From Metallyticus violacea (lineage: Eukaryota; Arthropoda; Insecta; Mantodea; Metallyticidae): a stretch of DNA of 64,000 nucleotides. The DNA lies in NCBI GenBank assembly GCA_030762175.1, contig CM060842.1, forward strand, positions 45,540,001-45,604,000, in the 5' to 3' direction. The position numbers and the translations under genes were made by a program. This document shows positions 34,021-46,557 of the stretch, one piece after another (the first letter of the stretch is position 1; every line of letters begins with the position of its first letter). The notes under the pieces were generated by a model that made no database searches, was not told the origin of the DNA, and saw only the letters and a program-made list of their open reading frames with translations.

Positions 34021-37000
34021 TAACCCTCCCGCTAATCGCTAACGAGCGGCGCGCTCGTCTATAGGCAAAACACTCCGAGGGAAAACAAAACTGATCGCAC
34101 GGTATAATGGTGCTCAATCTTAAGCTGTGTTTCCAGCATCTCTCTGGAGAAAGAAAGACAGCTCGCAGAACTTTAATCAGACCGAACACTTCAGTCGAAG
34201 TATGGTCAACTACCATTTCTCAAGTTGTGGATGTTAACAAAGAAAGAGTGCCCAATACTAGCAGTGGAGAGCAGTTAATACCGCGTTACATTTTTCAACC
34301 ATCTGTTTATGCAAACTGGGCTTTCCGGCATAAACAAACATTAAAAAAGAAAGAAAGAAACACGACAGACTTCTCTCAGTTGAATAGGAAACGCAAGTGT
34401 GTTTATCTTCAATTCCATCACGAATTGAATTTTTATATATGAAACGACAAAGCTGAAATATTTTATTTGTAACGCTTAAGTCAATAAATCCCGTGCAAAG
34501 TAAATATGCATAAGCTCTTTAGCATTTTTCTCTTATTCATTTTTGAAAATAAATACTTAATGAATTTATTTTCAATACTTTCACTATCAATATCACATAA
34601 TCTCAGATTTTGCGGCACACCTGTTGAGGACCACTATCAATCATATCAGTCTCATTTACCAGGGTTTCAAGGATGATAGATCTATACTAGTTAGAGACAT
34701 TTCTTACTGCGCTGAAAATGGCTAAAGAATGCAAAAGGGGGAAGCTAAGAGACGGGGTATTCATTTAGATAGTGGTGTTTTTGACACTTTCAGTTGCTTT
34801 TTTTTTTCTCCCTCCCTCAGAGTTAGTAAATGACCAAAAAGAAATGTACCACTATCTTCAAATGAATATTGAAATGTTCTCTAAATGGCACAATCTGTAC
34901 GGATCAGTGACTTTCGGTGACTCTTCAGATAAATGAGGCAGTTAGCATTCAGTAAACAATTATACATCAATGCTCATGAAAAAACTTAATTAGGAATATA
35001 CATAATGTGCGGAGGGTTGTTTGCGATCTGTGGTAATAAGTTTGGAAGTTTATATTAGCGCCGTACTTAAACCTAAGGAAGCGAATGTAGTTTCGGCAGT
35101 TTTGCCGATATGTAGCTCTCAATCTACGTGTAAAATGGTTCCGAAACTAAACAGTTTTGGGAAGGACAGATTTATTGCTATTTTCTACTCAAAATACTCT
35201 AATTCCGAAATTGTCAATCGATGTAAGAGACGTGGATTGGCCTTCATCAAGAAAGGCATCTTAGATGTACTTAACAAAAAAGGTACTTAAAGACAGAATA
35301 GGTGTTATTCCAGAGGGCAGAAACAGGCAAATCCACGACTAGCCACCAGCCGTTCTCCGAGATAATTCGGAAGGTTAAGGCCGTTGTCTAGAGCCCAAAT
35401 CCAACGCAACAAGAAGTGTAATTTCATATCTCAGTAATTTCATATCTCAGTTACAAGTGTAAACAGCCAGGATTTGAATCTAAAAGAGCGATCTGTCTCC
35501 ACTAGGCTTCAAATCATATGCTTCAACCCACCATTTTTGGAGGAAATAAAGAGGAAAACGGAAATACAGCGACATCCCTGTTAAATCATCTGATGCGTTG
35601 CCAATGGAGATTTGTGCATTTGGGTTGTTGATTAGAGCCCTTGGAAGCAAAAACCGCCAACTGCGCACGGTCTCTGGAAAGTTTACCAGGAGCAGTGAAA
35701 TAAAATAAACATCACTTACCAAATTGTTTTGCGGAATGATAGCTCGCCTTTGAGGGTACCACGTCTCGCAAACACTCTTCCGTATTATTAAGATATTATG
35801 AAATAATGTGAACTTTTAAGCTACAAAGAATAAAAGATTTTAGATTACATAAAATAAACAGCCTCCAAACTCGTCTATAATAGATTTTTCATCAGTGGAA
35901 GCTAAATTCCATTCCATTCTTCTCTCTTGAGAAGCAGTTTGGCTAAAGATTTCCTCAAAGAAATCTTTCTTTCGTCATGATTCGATAGAAACAATTTCTA
36001 GATAGGATAGATTACCTTCTCCAATAGAATTCTGGAAGCCTCTTTTAATGCGGAAATGTTTTTCTATTGAAATACGCACACAATAGCTACTTTGGAAGTT
36101 TGTTTTGTTATTAGCTAATAAAAAAGTTGAACCAATAGCTTTAATGAAATCATTTTGTAGGTGATTAGAAAGTTCTATAAATGCTACGCTAATAGAGAGT
36201 CATGCATTGCAGCGAATTTTAGATTCCACAATGCTCTTTTTAATAGTTTTTCTGTTTCGCCATTGCCCCTAAAGGCCAATTTTTGTTAACACAGAAAACG
36301 CACTGCATTGACAAATTCGTTTCCGATTTACTTTTTAATTCTGTAAGCATTTTTCATTTTTATGCTGGCCATGGCGCAGCGTGTGTTCTGTCCACCCACC
36401 CTAAAAGCAACTATTGTTTATAGATGAACGTAAATGGTTAATATTGATTCCATGTTCTACTATAGATTTCACCAAGTACCCTAAATGTCTGGACCCAATT
36501 AGTGTTTCTTAGTGGCCTTTTCAAATAGCAGACAATATCAGCCAAACAGAGAGACCAATCAATACTACAGTTAATCATGTACAGTTGTTACATAGCAGGC
36601 TGTGCGCCATGTTACGGTTATATAATTTAATAACCTGCACTCAACCCTTCTCGTTTTAACTTTGAAATTATGCTGGAAGGAAAACCCAGTATATGAACTT
36701 AGAAAGGTAACTTAGCAATAGTTTACGTTCCTAACAGTAGCAAAATAAGTGTAATTTATTGAGCAATAATAATGGATGTAAATTAGATTTTAGTTTTGAA
36801 TAATAACAAAATTTACGGTAAATTAGATTTAAACATGCAAATTGTGCTTTGAAACTTTAAATATTTTAACACTTGTAGCTATACTCTTTGTCACATTTAC
36901 TATACAACAATTCATCAGATTCCTGGCAAATAAATTCCCGAAGTCAAGCATATTATAAAATCTCCCGCTTTAACAATAAATAAAAGACTTTAAAATGCTG

Positions 37001-37461
37001 TCCTTTGGCTACAATGAATGTAACAGGTTGATTTATAAAATACACATTCCGTCCTAATCAGATTATTATAAAGGAAAGTTTAAACCATATAATGCAATGC
37101 AATTAACTATCTTTCTACACAGTTTTAATGCAACATTTTATCTGTATCACTGAATGTACGAAGCGGGCCTAATAATTTAAAATTAAGAGCCAAAGAGTCT
37201 ATACCTTCCATCCATCCAGAGTATTTCTGTGTGTCAAGGAAGGAACCGAGATTTCGCCATCCAGCATTTCTACAATATTGGTTTCTCGAACATTCGGTCA
37301 GCTTAAATCGATGGCAAACAAGGCCTGCTCGGTGTACCATGCTGACGTGCCCGGGTGAGTAGGAAGGAAAAGGAAAAGGCTGGCGCATACGCCGGGAACC
37401 AAAGCAATGCGCGCATGATCATCACAGATGAAAATATTAATTTTTGGGTCTGATGTTGGCC
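34021..37461. other. Gene-free 3.4 kb
   Basis: Contains frames 34107-34442, 35021-35290 and 35480-35722 (-) without recognisable motifs, and a 16-bp doublet TAATTTCATATCTCAG near 35421 and 35437. No mobile-element landmarks were recognised. Confidence 0.45.
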
Positions 37462-37586
37462 TATTATTATTAATTATTATTATTATTATTATTATTATTA
37501 TCAATTTCACTTTTTATGAGAAAAAAGCGTTTAAAAGTATTGGAATAAATGTTCTTTTAGTTGCCAAAATTTAAATGTTCTTTTTC

Positions 37587-37637
<51 letters not shown>
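37462..37637. repeat. Opposed (ATT)n and (AAT)n microsatellites
   Basis: An (ATT)n run at 37462-37501 and an (AAT)n run at 37587-37637, 85 bp apart, are reverse complements and could pair. The minus-strand isoleucine/asparagine frame is a product of the repeat. Confidence 0.93.
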
Positions 37638-37860
37638 GCTATATACTTAATGCAGCTAAAGACACGTACGTACTAAGAACTAAGTGTGACATCAGATTAG
37701 ATTATTAACGCAATAAATTTCTTAGTAGCGTGTTACTCATCCGGAGCAAACTTCTGTCTTCTGTTTAATATATAGACTGTGATGCGAACACAACTGCCTA
37801 CACTGTTGTATCAACGTTGCTTCGCTCCCTGATACTACTTAGTGCAACGTAACGCAAATA

Positions 37861-38740
37861 GGGTATCCCATAATGAACGCAATTTTTAAATTGAGCGCAT
37901 CTGTCGGTTTGCTAGGTTGTCGGACCTGAAATTTAAAAGACTGTCATCTGTTTGTATTGCGATTAACGATTGTCATTTTTGTGTATCGTTATCAGCTAAA
38001 TGGATCGATACACGAAGGATCAAGCGTTCAGGTTCTGAAAGTGCATTTTAAGTGCGGTGAATGTTATGCAGAGATCGTTCGAAGACTTCGTGTAATTTTT
38101 GGTAGGTGAAATGCATCTAATGTGTTAACAGTGCAGAGACTGGTAAGGAAATTTAAAGATACAGAATCGACATAGAATATCAAATCACCTAGACGTTCTC
38201 GTCGATCGGTAGAGAACATTCCCTCGTCTACAGAGCGTGCTACGAACACAATAAAGTCGATTCGCCGCCCTTCTCAACAATTAACTATTCCGAGAAGCAC
38301 TTTGCAGTGAATTTTAACCAAAGATATTTATATGCATCCTTTTAAGATCGAACTAATACGAGCTGAAGCCGACGGACCACTTGCAGCCTCGAACAGTTCT
38401 CGCAACGACAATGAAAACAGCCTACCGAGATCGTGTGATTTGACACCATAAAATTATTTTTGTGGAAGTATGTAAAATATTGCATTAATGTGAACAATCC
38501 ATGGACCATCCCTCAACTCAAGGCAGAAATTAAACTTGTTATGGGTGAAATTCAACCGAAACTTTGCTGTAAAGTCGTTGAAAAGGTTGCCAACAGAGTG
38601 AAGGTGCGCCAACGAAAGATAGAGGACAGTTACCTGTGTTATGAGTTGTGTTTCTATTTCATATTGACTTATCAATGTCACTTTTCAAATAAATTATGTT
38701 TTATTATTAAACGAAAATTGCGTCCATTATGGGATGCTAT
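37861..38740 (+). mobile_element. ITm element with clear TIRs, internally deleted
   Basis: The terminal inverted repeats are about 26 bp: CATAATGAACGCAATTTT at 37869-37886 pairs with AAAATTGCGTCCATTATG at 38714-38731. Transposase start ATG 38000 gives MDRYTKDQAFRF, then a stop; further N-terminal pieces follow in other frames. Near 38395 codons for LPRSCDLTP, the third-aspartate region, appear directly after N-terminal material, so the catalytic core is deleted. The C-terminal part VVEKVANRVKVRQRKIEDSY lies in frame 38460-38744. Total 880 bp. Confidence 0.88.
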
Positions 38741-39168
38741 ATAAGGGTTTACTTCAAGATTTAAAGTAATTTTAAGTATGTTTAATAAGGGGCTTTACAA
38801 TGGAAAGAGAAAAATTTCCAAAGCAGTGATTCATTACCTTCCCATCAATGTACGCCACTTGTGGGATTTTTATACAAAATAGTACCTACAAAGAAATCAC
38901 ATCAACTGTTCCTGCTGTACATTTATGGTCACGTGCACTATTTTCGATCAAAATCATGCTGATCGACGGTTACCGAAACGCGATCAAACTTAACCGCGGT
39001 GAAATTGTAGTAGCGGTGCGTCATAGTTAATTCTCATTGAACGAACCGCCATCAGCTGACCGGGCGCTAAGTTGCTGAACGATCACGATTCTACGATAAT
39101 TACTCAAAGGAAAGCATCTAACTCTTTAGCCAAAGAAGTTGTCGTGCAACAATCTCCTTCTCTATATC

Positions 39169-39199
<31 letters not shown>

Positions 39200-39478
39200 A
39201 TATCTAGGGTAGCGAAAATGAAAAACAAAAGGTCTCCAAATTTTTCTCAGTATGAGGTAGACATTCTGATGAAACTATCTATTTCATATTTCAATAAGCT
39301 TGAAATAAAAAGATTGGTTCATGTTTTCTTTATAGGAAAAGAAGGAGGCATGGAATGATTTATTCCATGCATTTCAACATGAGTTCTAATTACTAAATAA
39401 ATGGATAATTCGCTATTTGTTAAAATGGTGAGTCATGAAGTGCAAAATTCTATTCATGGGCGATTGCTGTTAGTAGAA
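38741..39478. other. Unassigned, with a 28-nt poly(T)
   Basis: The T run at 39169-39196 may be the tail of an unrecognised minus-strand retroposon (sequence to its right). No motif was found. Confidence 0.45.
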
Positions 39479-39914
39479 AACTTTGATCGTTGTCGATGCA
39501 CCGAAAAATTCGAACAAGGTCAAATGCCTAGACCGAGGATTGTGCACATGGCCACTAACCTCTCAGACATTACATTTACTAGCCACCGCACTGTATCCTT
39601 TGATGATCGGAGTCTTTCTTCAAATTTCCTGTCCCCATGCTCTTCAAAAGGGTCACTCTTTCCACAATGATCCACTTTTAACATTGGTCCCGATTTAAGT
39701 TTCCCAGGCATATTATCTCGTCCTTAATGCCTTCAAGAAAGTCGAAACGGGCAACCATTTTGTGTAACTTGGCCGCAATGGTCAAGTTGACCATAATCAA
39801 CTAATTCGTTTAACTTTGATCATTGTCGATGCACCGAAAAATCGCACTGAACGCGGTCAAATGTAGATTTAACCGTCTTCAAACATTGATCGAGGATGGT
39901 GCACATGGCCATTA
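39479..39914. repeat. Direct duplication about 332 bp apart
   Basis: 39479-39556 and 39811-39914 share AACTTTGATC(G/A)TTGTCGA, TGCACCGAAAAAT, GGTCAAATG, CGAGGAT(T/G)GTGCACA and TGGCCA. The second carries an insertion of about 25 bp. The spacer between them looks unrelated. The frame 39401-39670 covers one unit and is unsupported. Confidence 0.75.
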
Positions 39915-42339
39915 GTACAGCAGATACGAAAGTATAGTGTATTCCTAGACCTAATATAACAAATCGTGGCGCACACAGGTATTTAAATAGAATGGAAACA
40001 TTACCCAAGTGTGGAAGAAAACAGAAAATTGAACTTGCTGAGTTGTTCTCAGTCTTGACTTTACCGGATACCGTTATTCGAAAGAAATAGTTTAACTTAC
40101 TTCCTTTACTGAGGAGCTGAGTTTTCAGAAACGATATATTTGCTTATCAAACAGAGTGCTTGGTTAGGACGAGTTATTTGGGTGAAACTTTGAAAGACGA
40201 ATCTTGTCGAGTTGCTTGGGCGAGAGTGTTAATACAGAACTTTCTCTCACCTTGCCAAAGGCAGGAAATTTCAAGCACAGGCGGACTTGGACACATCTGC
40301 CCCGTCATTAATGACGACTTGAGGCAATCGGCAATTGAACGTATAACGGAATTGGGATTAAAAGCTAGGTATAATGAAGGAAAATTTAAAGAAAAATGTA
40401 AAAAAAAAAGAGAGAACTTTGATAAATGAAGCACTAAAGTTGCTTGAATTCTTAATACTGTTATTTAGTACTAAGGTACATTACACTTTGGCAAGAGAAC
40501 AAAATTTGAGAACACGCTATCTGGAGCGTGTGCTCGAATAAAACTTTTGTGTACAGCATCTATTCAGCTTTGCGTTTGTATAAATGTGTAACCTGTATTA
40601 ATGGAGTCCTTTTGAAACAGAGCCGTACGCCAGTATGTCTCTTGGAAGTTTTAAAAGGGGCTTGTGAATAATTCGGCAGTTAATATGTTGTATATCTTGC
40701 GTTGCTTTACATTACAATGAATGCGTTTGCTACTTGCTTTGTTATGCCTGCCTGAGTCAACGTAAACAAAAGAATGGAAAGCACGTCAGTTTCTGTAGAA
40801 GTCGTTAAATGGCGGGTAGAAGATAGTCTAGTGCAATGAGACGTTTACATTGTGTTCTTTTCCCATCTGATCCATGTAATACTAATATAGCGCATTTAAA
40901 GAACCGAGAATATTGATTCTAGATTGAGTTTTGCGCATGCATCGCAGTACTTAGGAAGATTTTTTATACTGTGACTGCTAACTTCCTTGAACTGGAGTGG
41001 CCGAAATAAAGGGTTTAGTTATAAACCTTGTCCACTCGCGTAGTGGTTTACATTTCGGCTACGAAACTTGCTGCAGACAGCAGCACTCGTCATTTGTCCC
41101 TGCGGATCTTACGACAGTATACATTTATTTGCAAGGATGGCTAGACAATTGACCCTAAAGCAACGCATTTTAGTGTGCAAACGTAATTTTTAATATGATA
41201 TTGTGCATAAAAGTCCCTCTATTTGTTTAGTATAAAACAACGAGGAAAATGTGCAGCTTTAACATAAGACAAAATTGGCACAAAAGTTAGATTTTCAAAA
41301 TACAAAAGAAATCATCAGAAAGCATTAAAAACGCTAAGCGACCGAAATTAAATGAGTCAGTTTCGCTATACAATGCATGTTTAACCTGAGGAGGACAAGT
41401 CCACCACGTTCTGTAAGGTAAGGTTATGTACAAGTTTAATAAGCGGAGTTGAAGTATGGGATCAAGTTAAAACTGCGTGAGCGGAAAAGCCTTATAACTA
41501 AAACCCGGTATCTTGGTCAGCTGATACTCCGCTGCTCATTGTAACTTTTAATAATAAAAATACAATCAACCACAAAGTATTATATTCATAAACCCAATTC
41601 AAACAAATTAAAAATAACCAAAGTTTTTGAACACCAACCACCCAAACAAATCAATTTCAAACAAGTAAAAGCCCAAAGAAGCACGAGACATTTTGCAGTA
41701 TAATGCCCCTGACAATACGATCATATGCTTCGCTGATTTAGCGCCAGTGCAGCGCAATGTTAGAGTGTAATTTAAATATCTGCTCAAGTGGGCGTTGCTT
41801 TTAGACTATTAAAAATGTACTAATTATTATAAAATGCATATAAACAGCTGTAAACTTTTCTTTATTTTATACAAAGAGTATTTTTAAAAATAGTTTTAAA
41901 AAGCATTATTAAATGAGTAATTCACCATAATATAAGCAAATTAATTCTAATAAAGCTAAAAAAATATTTATGTATAGATAGCTACATTACTACTATATTA
42001 CTGTATGGTTTTGACAACAAATGTTTTCTTAATAAAATAGATAATATGTTATCATATAGAGTAGTTTAAATATTCCCAGTATTTGTTGCAAGGTTATAAT
42101 AAGAATTTACGATTACCATAAAGAATAGCAATAATTTAATAAATTTGTTTATAGTAGCATATAAATATCTTTAATGTTAATAATGCACCAACATTTTAAA
42201 ATTGAAAAATTCTGAAATTGTAGTATATGCTTGCTTTAAAATGGCATCAAGAACTTCATGTATTCTTAAGAAAATTGAATGAGCGTAATGAAATTTAAAG
42301 ACAATATAAGGTGGATACATTTATTTATTTTTTAAGTTT
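39915..42339. other. Mostly unassigned; possible transposase start
   Basis: The frame 40160-40429 is unrecognised. At about 41139 an ATG gives MARQLTLKQRILVCKRNF then a stop, which resembles N-termini of ITm transposases, but no further conserved segment follows clearly. The rest is AT-rich without landmarks. Confidence 0.35.
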
Positions 42340-42596
42340 ATATACCGACGCTGTTTTAACATTTCAGCCCCTCAGCGTCGCATTTAATTAAGGGTATTTA
42401 ATTAATAAATTTTGTTCAGAGACCTCTTCTTTCAGGCTTGAGGTTCTTCTACTTGACGTAAATCTACGATAGGAACCCACGGCTTTACTTGCCTTCCGAA
42501 GGAAGCCATACTTAGGATTTTTATTCCCCCCCCCCAAAAAAAATCCATCAACCTTGGTCGGGATTGAATCCGCAATCTTGGGTCTATGACACAGTG
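42340..42596 (-). mobile_element. SINE-B, diverged copy
   Basis: Minus-strand SINE-B with 3' end near 42340 (degenerate TACCGACGCTGTTTTAACAT), a well-kept middle (TTTCAGGCTTGAGGTTCTTC, CCTTCCGAAGGAAGCCATAC) and head near 42596 (CGGGATTGAATCCGC as inverted B box). A C run and A run replace the normal GCCCGAAAAA segment. It is among the more diverged copies. Confidence 0.85.
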
Positions 42597-42889
42597 GAAG
42601 GAAAATGCTACTCAACAATCACAAGACTAATGTGTGCTCATCTGTACACCGGAAAGAAATTTAATCAGTTTTTCCCCAATAATGCAACCTATGAATTTCG
42701 TTTGTGCACGCTGAAGTATCTCGACATTTGTAATTTTAGGATCAAAAGAAGTTTTCTACTGGATGAGATGTACAATATGAGCACAAGCGCTGTGTTTAGC
42801 AAGTTAACTTCGGTGGTCATTGCATGGAAAATTTACCTACCTCTACTCGGAGCCTTTCATAACAAATGGACTTTCTTGTGGTTGCATGG

Positions 42890-43530
42890 ATACTAGAGGG
42901 CTCCCGCCGTTTTCAATCGACGTGCATCATCCGGAACCGCCCGAAGCCGAAGCGAATTTTTGCATTGGGAATCACCTAGAAGCTAAGCCGACCCGCCTTA
43001 CTAACCGACCCGGCAAGTAATGCTGCTCAGGCGCAATATTCCGAACTCCGTGCGGAACAGCTACCAGATCACACTGTTCTATCCGCCTTACATAGCATAG
43101 GCCTATTCATTCGTTAACCGAAGTGACCAGAGCATTCAGGGAGTTCACTAACCTCCCCGCGACAAACAGCGCCTGAGGACTTAACCTATACCAGCATGGT
43201 CCACGCCTGAAGCATTTCCAAGTGACACACTGCAGCAGCGAGTACCCAATTTACCGTGTGTGACGGTACCATGCCCCGCAGAGTCCAACTCATCGACACT
43301 CCCCGGAAGGAGAGGCTCGAATAGTCCGGCCCTGCGTCCTTCTGTAGAGGTACCATGGGCACTCAGAGTCCTCAGAGCCTGCACCGGGAACATCGGAAGA
43401 GCAATGACTGAAGCCGCGTCTCCCCTTACAGAGTAGATTTATGGATAAGTACAACGAGGTTATTTCAGTTATGGGCCGCCGGTTCTTACTGTAGCCGCTG
43501 CAACCGGAAAAAGGCTGATACAGTGGCACA
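42890..43530. other. GC-rich patch with no identified function
   Basis: About 640 bp visibly richer in G+C than its surroundings. Several overlapping frames occur (42820-43020 +, 43181-43393 -, 43290-43529 -), none with a recognised motif. A pyrimidine tract ending in CAG at 43431 and a GTAAGT donor at 43532 bracket a frame open for 33 codons. It might be an exon, a repeat, or a young insertion; I cannot decide. Confidence 0.4.
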
Positions 43531-43531
43531 T

Positions 43532-44199
43532 GTAAGTTGGTATTTACATTTTTACTGAAAGCATAAAATGATATTGTATTCCAATGACGATAATAATCTT
43601 TAGCCTGAATTAGTTTTTCTATCTAGAATACGATGACCAAGATATTTTCTTGCGAATCGCCTTCTCACTTCTCTACAAGAATCCTTTTTCATGTTCACCA
43701 TACAAAAATTTGTTCTTCAAGAATATATTTATGTAGTGGCATAACGAACGAAGAACAATTAGTACATAATTTACACATAATGAAAACACTGAGTAACAAA
43801 TACAAAATCACTCGCTGATAAAGCCTCCCTCAAACTAAATACAAACTGCTACTTGCGCAAGCATTATATGATCTTGACGACTGCCTTCTCGCAGCACACA
43901 ACTGTGCTCTGCCGGCCCGTAACCCAAATGACCTACCTGTAGTTACTATATAGTATTAGTTTAAGTGTTATTTCATAAATTGAGGAAATCTTTTATATTC
44001 CGCTTTGCATTGAACGACAAAAAATGTGCTTGTTAACTCGCGACTAGCATCGCTCACTGTAGGTCATGCGAGTGGTCAGTATTTATGAGTGAGTTGTAAT
44101 GCCAACTCACTTACCAGCCAGGCATTGAAGTTTCGCACACTGGCAGCAGAGGACAATAGCGTACATAGTATATTTGAGATGCGTGCGCCTAAAATCAGC
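43532..44199. other. Unassigned stretch
   Basis: The small frame 43633-43818 is unsupported and no repeat landmark was found. Confidence 0.45.
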
Positions 44200-44398
44200 G
44201 GACTACATTGCGTCCATGATAGGAATGAAAAGATGAAGTAAAGAGTGGCAGGGAAAACCGGAGTACCCGGAGTAAACTTACACAGGTGCAGTTTCGTCCT
44301 CCACAAATCCCAAATCCCGTCAGCACTCACTGGGATTGAACCCAGTCGCCTCGGGGAAGATTGGTAGTCCAACCACTTCGCCACGGCACCGCCGGTCA
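44200..44398 (-). mobile_element. tRNA-like SINE relic (family E)
   Basis: Minus strand from 44398: GGTGCCGTGGCGAAGTGGTT (A-box region of a class II tRNA type), then the B box CTGGGTTCAATCCCAG near 44335, then a body with TTTACTCCGGGTACTCCGGT. The left boundary is uncertain. No second copy occurs in the window. Confidence 0.6.
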
Positions 44399-45486
44399 AT
44401 TTTATATGGCCCTGACTTTAGGAACAGGCCGTGCATGGTGGAAGGTTATTATTGAAGACGAAACAACAGATCTCTCTCATCTACCTGAGAAAGCTATTGC
44501 TTCGTTCCAGCCACGTGGAGAGCCGGCTTTATTTTGTTTGTTTCTAAGAATCCTCAATTACTTCTGACTGAAATGTCAGCTCAAAGCAAAGAAGTGCACA
44601 GGAAGGGAACAGAAAGGAAGTACGGATTGAATGAAACGAACGACGAAATGAATTAGAAAACCAGTCGCCTGTAAACGCCCCCACGTTTGCATTTGATAGG
44701 TGAAGGTAAATCACTGATAAATGCCACGATTGGAAATTTAACTCTGTGTATAAAACTTAAAGACGCACAAGGTAAAAGTATGATCAGAAAAAAACAGAAG
44801 TAAAGATATTCTTTCACGAATTAATGACGGAACAGACGATCCGGATGCTAATTTAATTTGTCATGTGACTTTTTTATGTTGAAGAGAAACTTCACCCACA
44901 AAGCCGTTCAGTCAATCGAATTTCGTGCGCGCAGCGGATTTGTGATGGATGTGTCGTTACATATATAAACAATTTTAAAGCTGTATTCATTTATAAAAGG
45001 AATTTTGCTGTTGATCTAACGTTAGTTGCATCTCTGTGTGTACTGATGTCTAAAGTAGTTCTGAGAATTTTTCAACAAAATTTACCATTTCGGAAACGTC
45101 TACATGTATTGTGAATGTAGTGTAATGGCGGTAATTGAGTACAGAGCGCGCAATTTCACTGACGACGAGGATAGATTAGTGAATGCAAGTGGAACTTTCA
45201 AATCTCATTTGGAAGAGAAACATTGCTTTTAGCAAAAGAGTTATCTTCTTGCTCACTGTGAAGAGAAAATTGCGTTCATAGTTCATAATGTCTTTTCCAT
45301 TAAGACGCTGCTAATTAAGATCGATCTTAAATCTTCTGATATACCCACATTTACAAGTATTTATTTTGAATAAATTTTATTTGGGACCACTGATGCTCTA
45401 GTAAGTGGTGAAGTTAACAGTTTGTTTACTATGTTTACTTTTGTCGTCTAAACATATTTTAAACATTTTAAATTTATCGGTTCTGG
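44399..45486. other. Gene-free stretch
   Basis: Unsupported frame 44361-44567; no recognised element. Confidence 0.45.
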
Positions 45487-45625
45487 GTTCTGTTCCACAA
45501 AAATATGGTCTAATACATACAGTGTATGAACGTTTAATTTGTAGTTATTAGTAAAATTCTGTTCCACAAAGGTTCCTGCTATACTCGTACTTTACAACTC
45601 CATACTTACAAGTGTACGAGTAATT
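45487..45625 (+). repeat. Dispersed non-coding repeat (TGTTCCACA type)
   Basis: Plus-strand counterpart of 16605-16742 (minus). TCTGTTCCACAAA occurs twice, at about 45488 and 45559. TTTACAACTCCATACTTACA follows. Similarity ends near the start of the mariner fragment at 45770. Confidence 0.7.
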
Positions 45626-45769
45626 TTTTGTTCTTATCCTCAGTTGAGTGATGAGGCGTCCAACAGGGTGTAATTTTGTGATAATCGAGTAAGTTTTTCC
45701 ATGCGGTGCAACATTGTTAGTCAATCGCCTATCCACCTCTAGCAAAGATTAAATCAATCGCACTAAAGT

Positions 45770-45921
45770 GCTACAGTGTCAGGACGACCTGCACATGACG
45801 CATCCTGCATACTATCACGTCCTTGTCGAAAGGATGACACCCAATGTGCAATCGTCCAATATACCATTGCCAAGTATTCGTTTTATGTGACACCTCGGTC
45901 ACATATCTTTGTTTGATCCAT
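45770..45921 (-). pseudogene. Mariner transposase N-terminal scrap
   Basis: Minus strand from ATG at 45921: MDQTKIC, then in a second frame WTIAHWVSSFRQGRDSMQDA and SCAGRPD. The W-V-x-x-F-x-x-GR-x-S-x-x-D and GRP linker pattern is that of ITm transposases. The frame is broken within about 45 codons and no catalytic part follows. Confidence 0.58.
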
Positions 45922-46397
45922 AATTATTCAAACTTAGAAAACATATTTTTAAGGCGTTTGCTCTTTTGACATTTTTACTTCAGACCTTCTAACGCTCCGT
46001 CTGTAAACTCTGCAGTGCATTGAATAGGTTGGTCTGCCTTACCTCTAACAATGGTAGCAACAGCAATACTCTCACTAGTTACTATGCAATGTTGTAATTC
46101 TGAAACGGTAGATTTCTACACCACGTACATCCCCAGGTAGTCACCTTAACTAGGTGAATATAAAGTTATATGAATATTAAAGTAATATTAAAAAAATGAC
46201 ATTTTAAGTGAGAAGTTGAAAATTAGCCCCTTCTAGAATTATACAAGGCCGTCAGTTTGACGAGCACCAAAATCTTTTATGAGCAGGAAGAGCGGAAGAA
46301 GGTCATAAATGCAGACACCCTCTTTCCTGCAAGATCCCCTGTGACCATGAAACTAGCTGGGTACCGTTAGTTGTAACTCGCACAAAGGAACTTGGAT
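45922..46397. other. Unassigned spacer
   Basis: No recognised feature up to the hairpin. Confidence 0.45.
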
Positions 46398-46557
46398 TTA
46401 TAACTAGAAGTTTCTTCCGGGGTTAGGAGCCGTGATCTGTTGGAGCTAAGGAGTCCAAAATCTTGAAGACGTCCTCCGCAGTTGGGGATGAAACGTTTGG
46501 ACTCCTTAGCTCCAACAGACCACGGCTCCTAAGCCCGGAAGAAACTTCTAGTTATAA
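46398..46557. repeat. 62-bp near-perfect hairpin, 36-nt loop
   Basis: Left arm 46398-46459 (TTATAACTAGAAGTTTCTTC to GGAGTCCAAA) and right arm 46496-46557 are reverse complements at 60 of 62 positions. The loop 46460-46495 reads ATCTTGAAGACGTCC and onward. RNA from either strand would form a long, nearly perfect stem. The plus frame 46463-46672 crosses the right arm and is unsupported. Confidence 0.95.
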
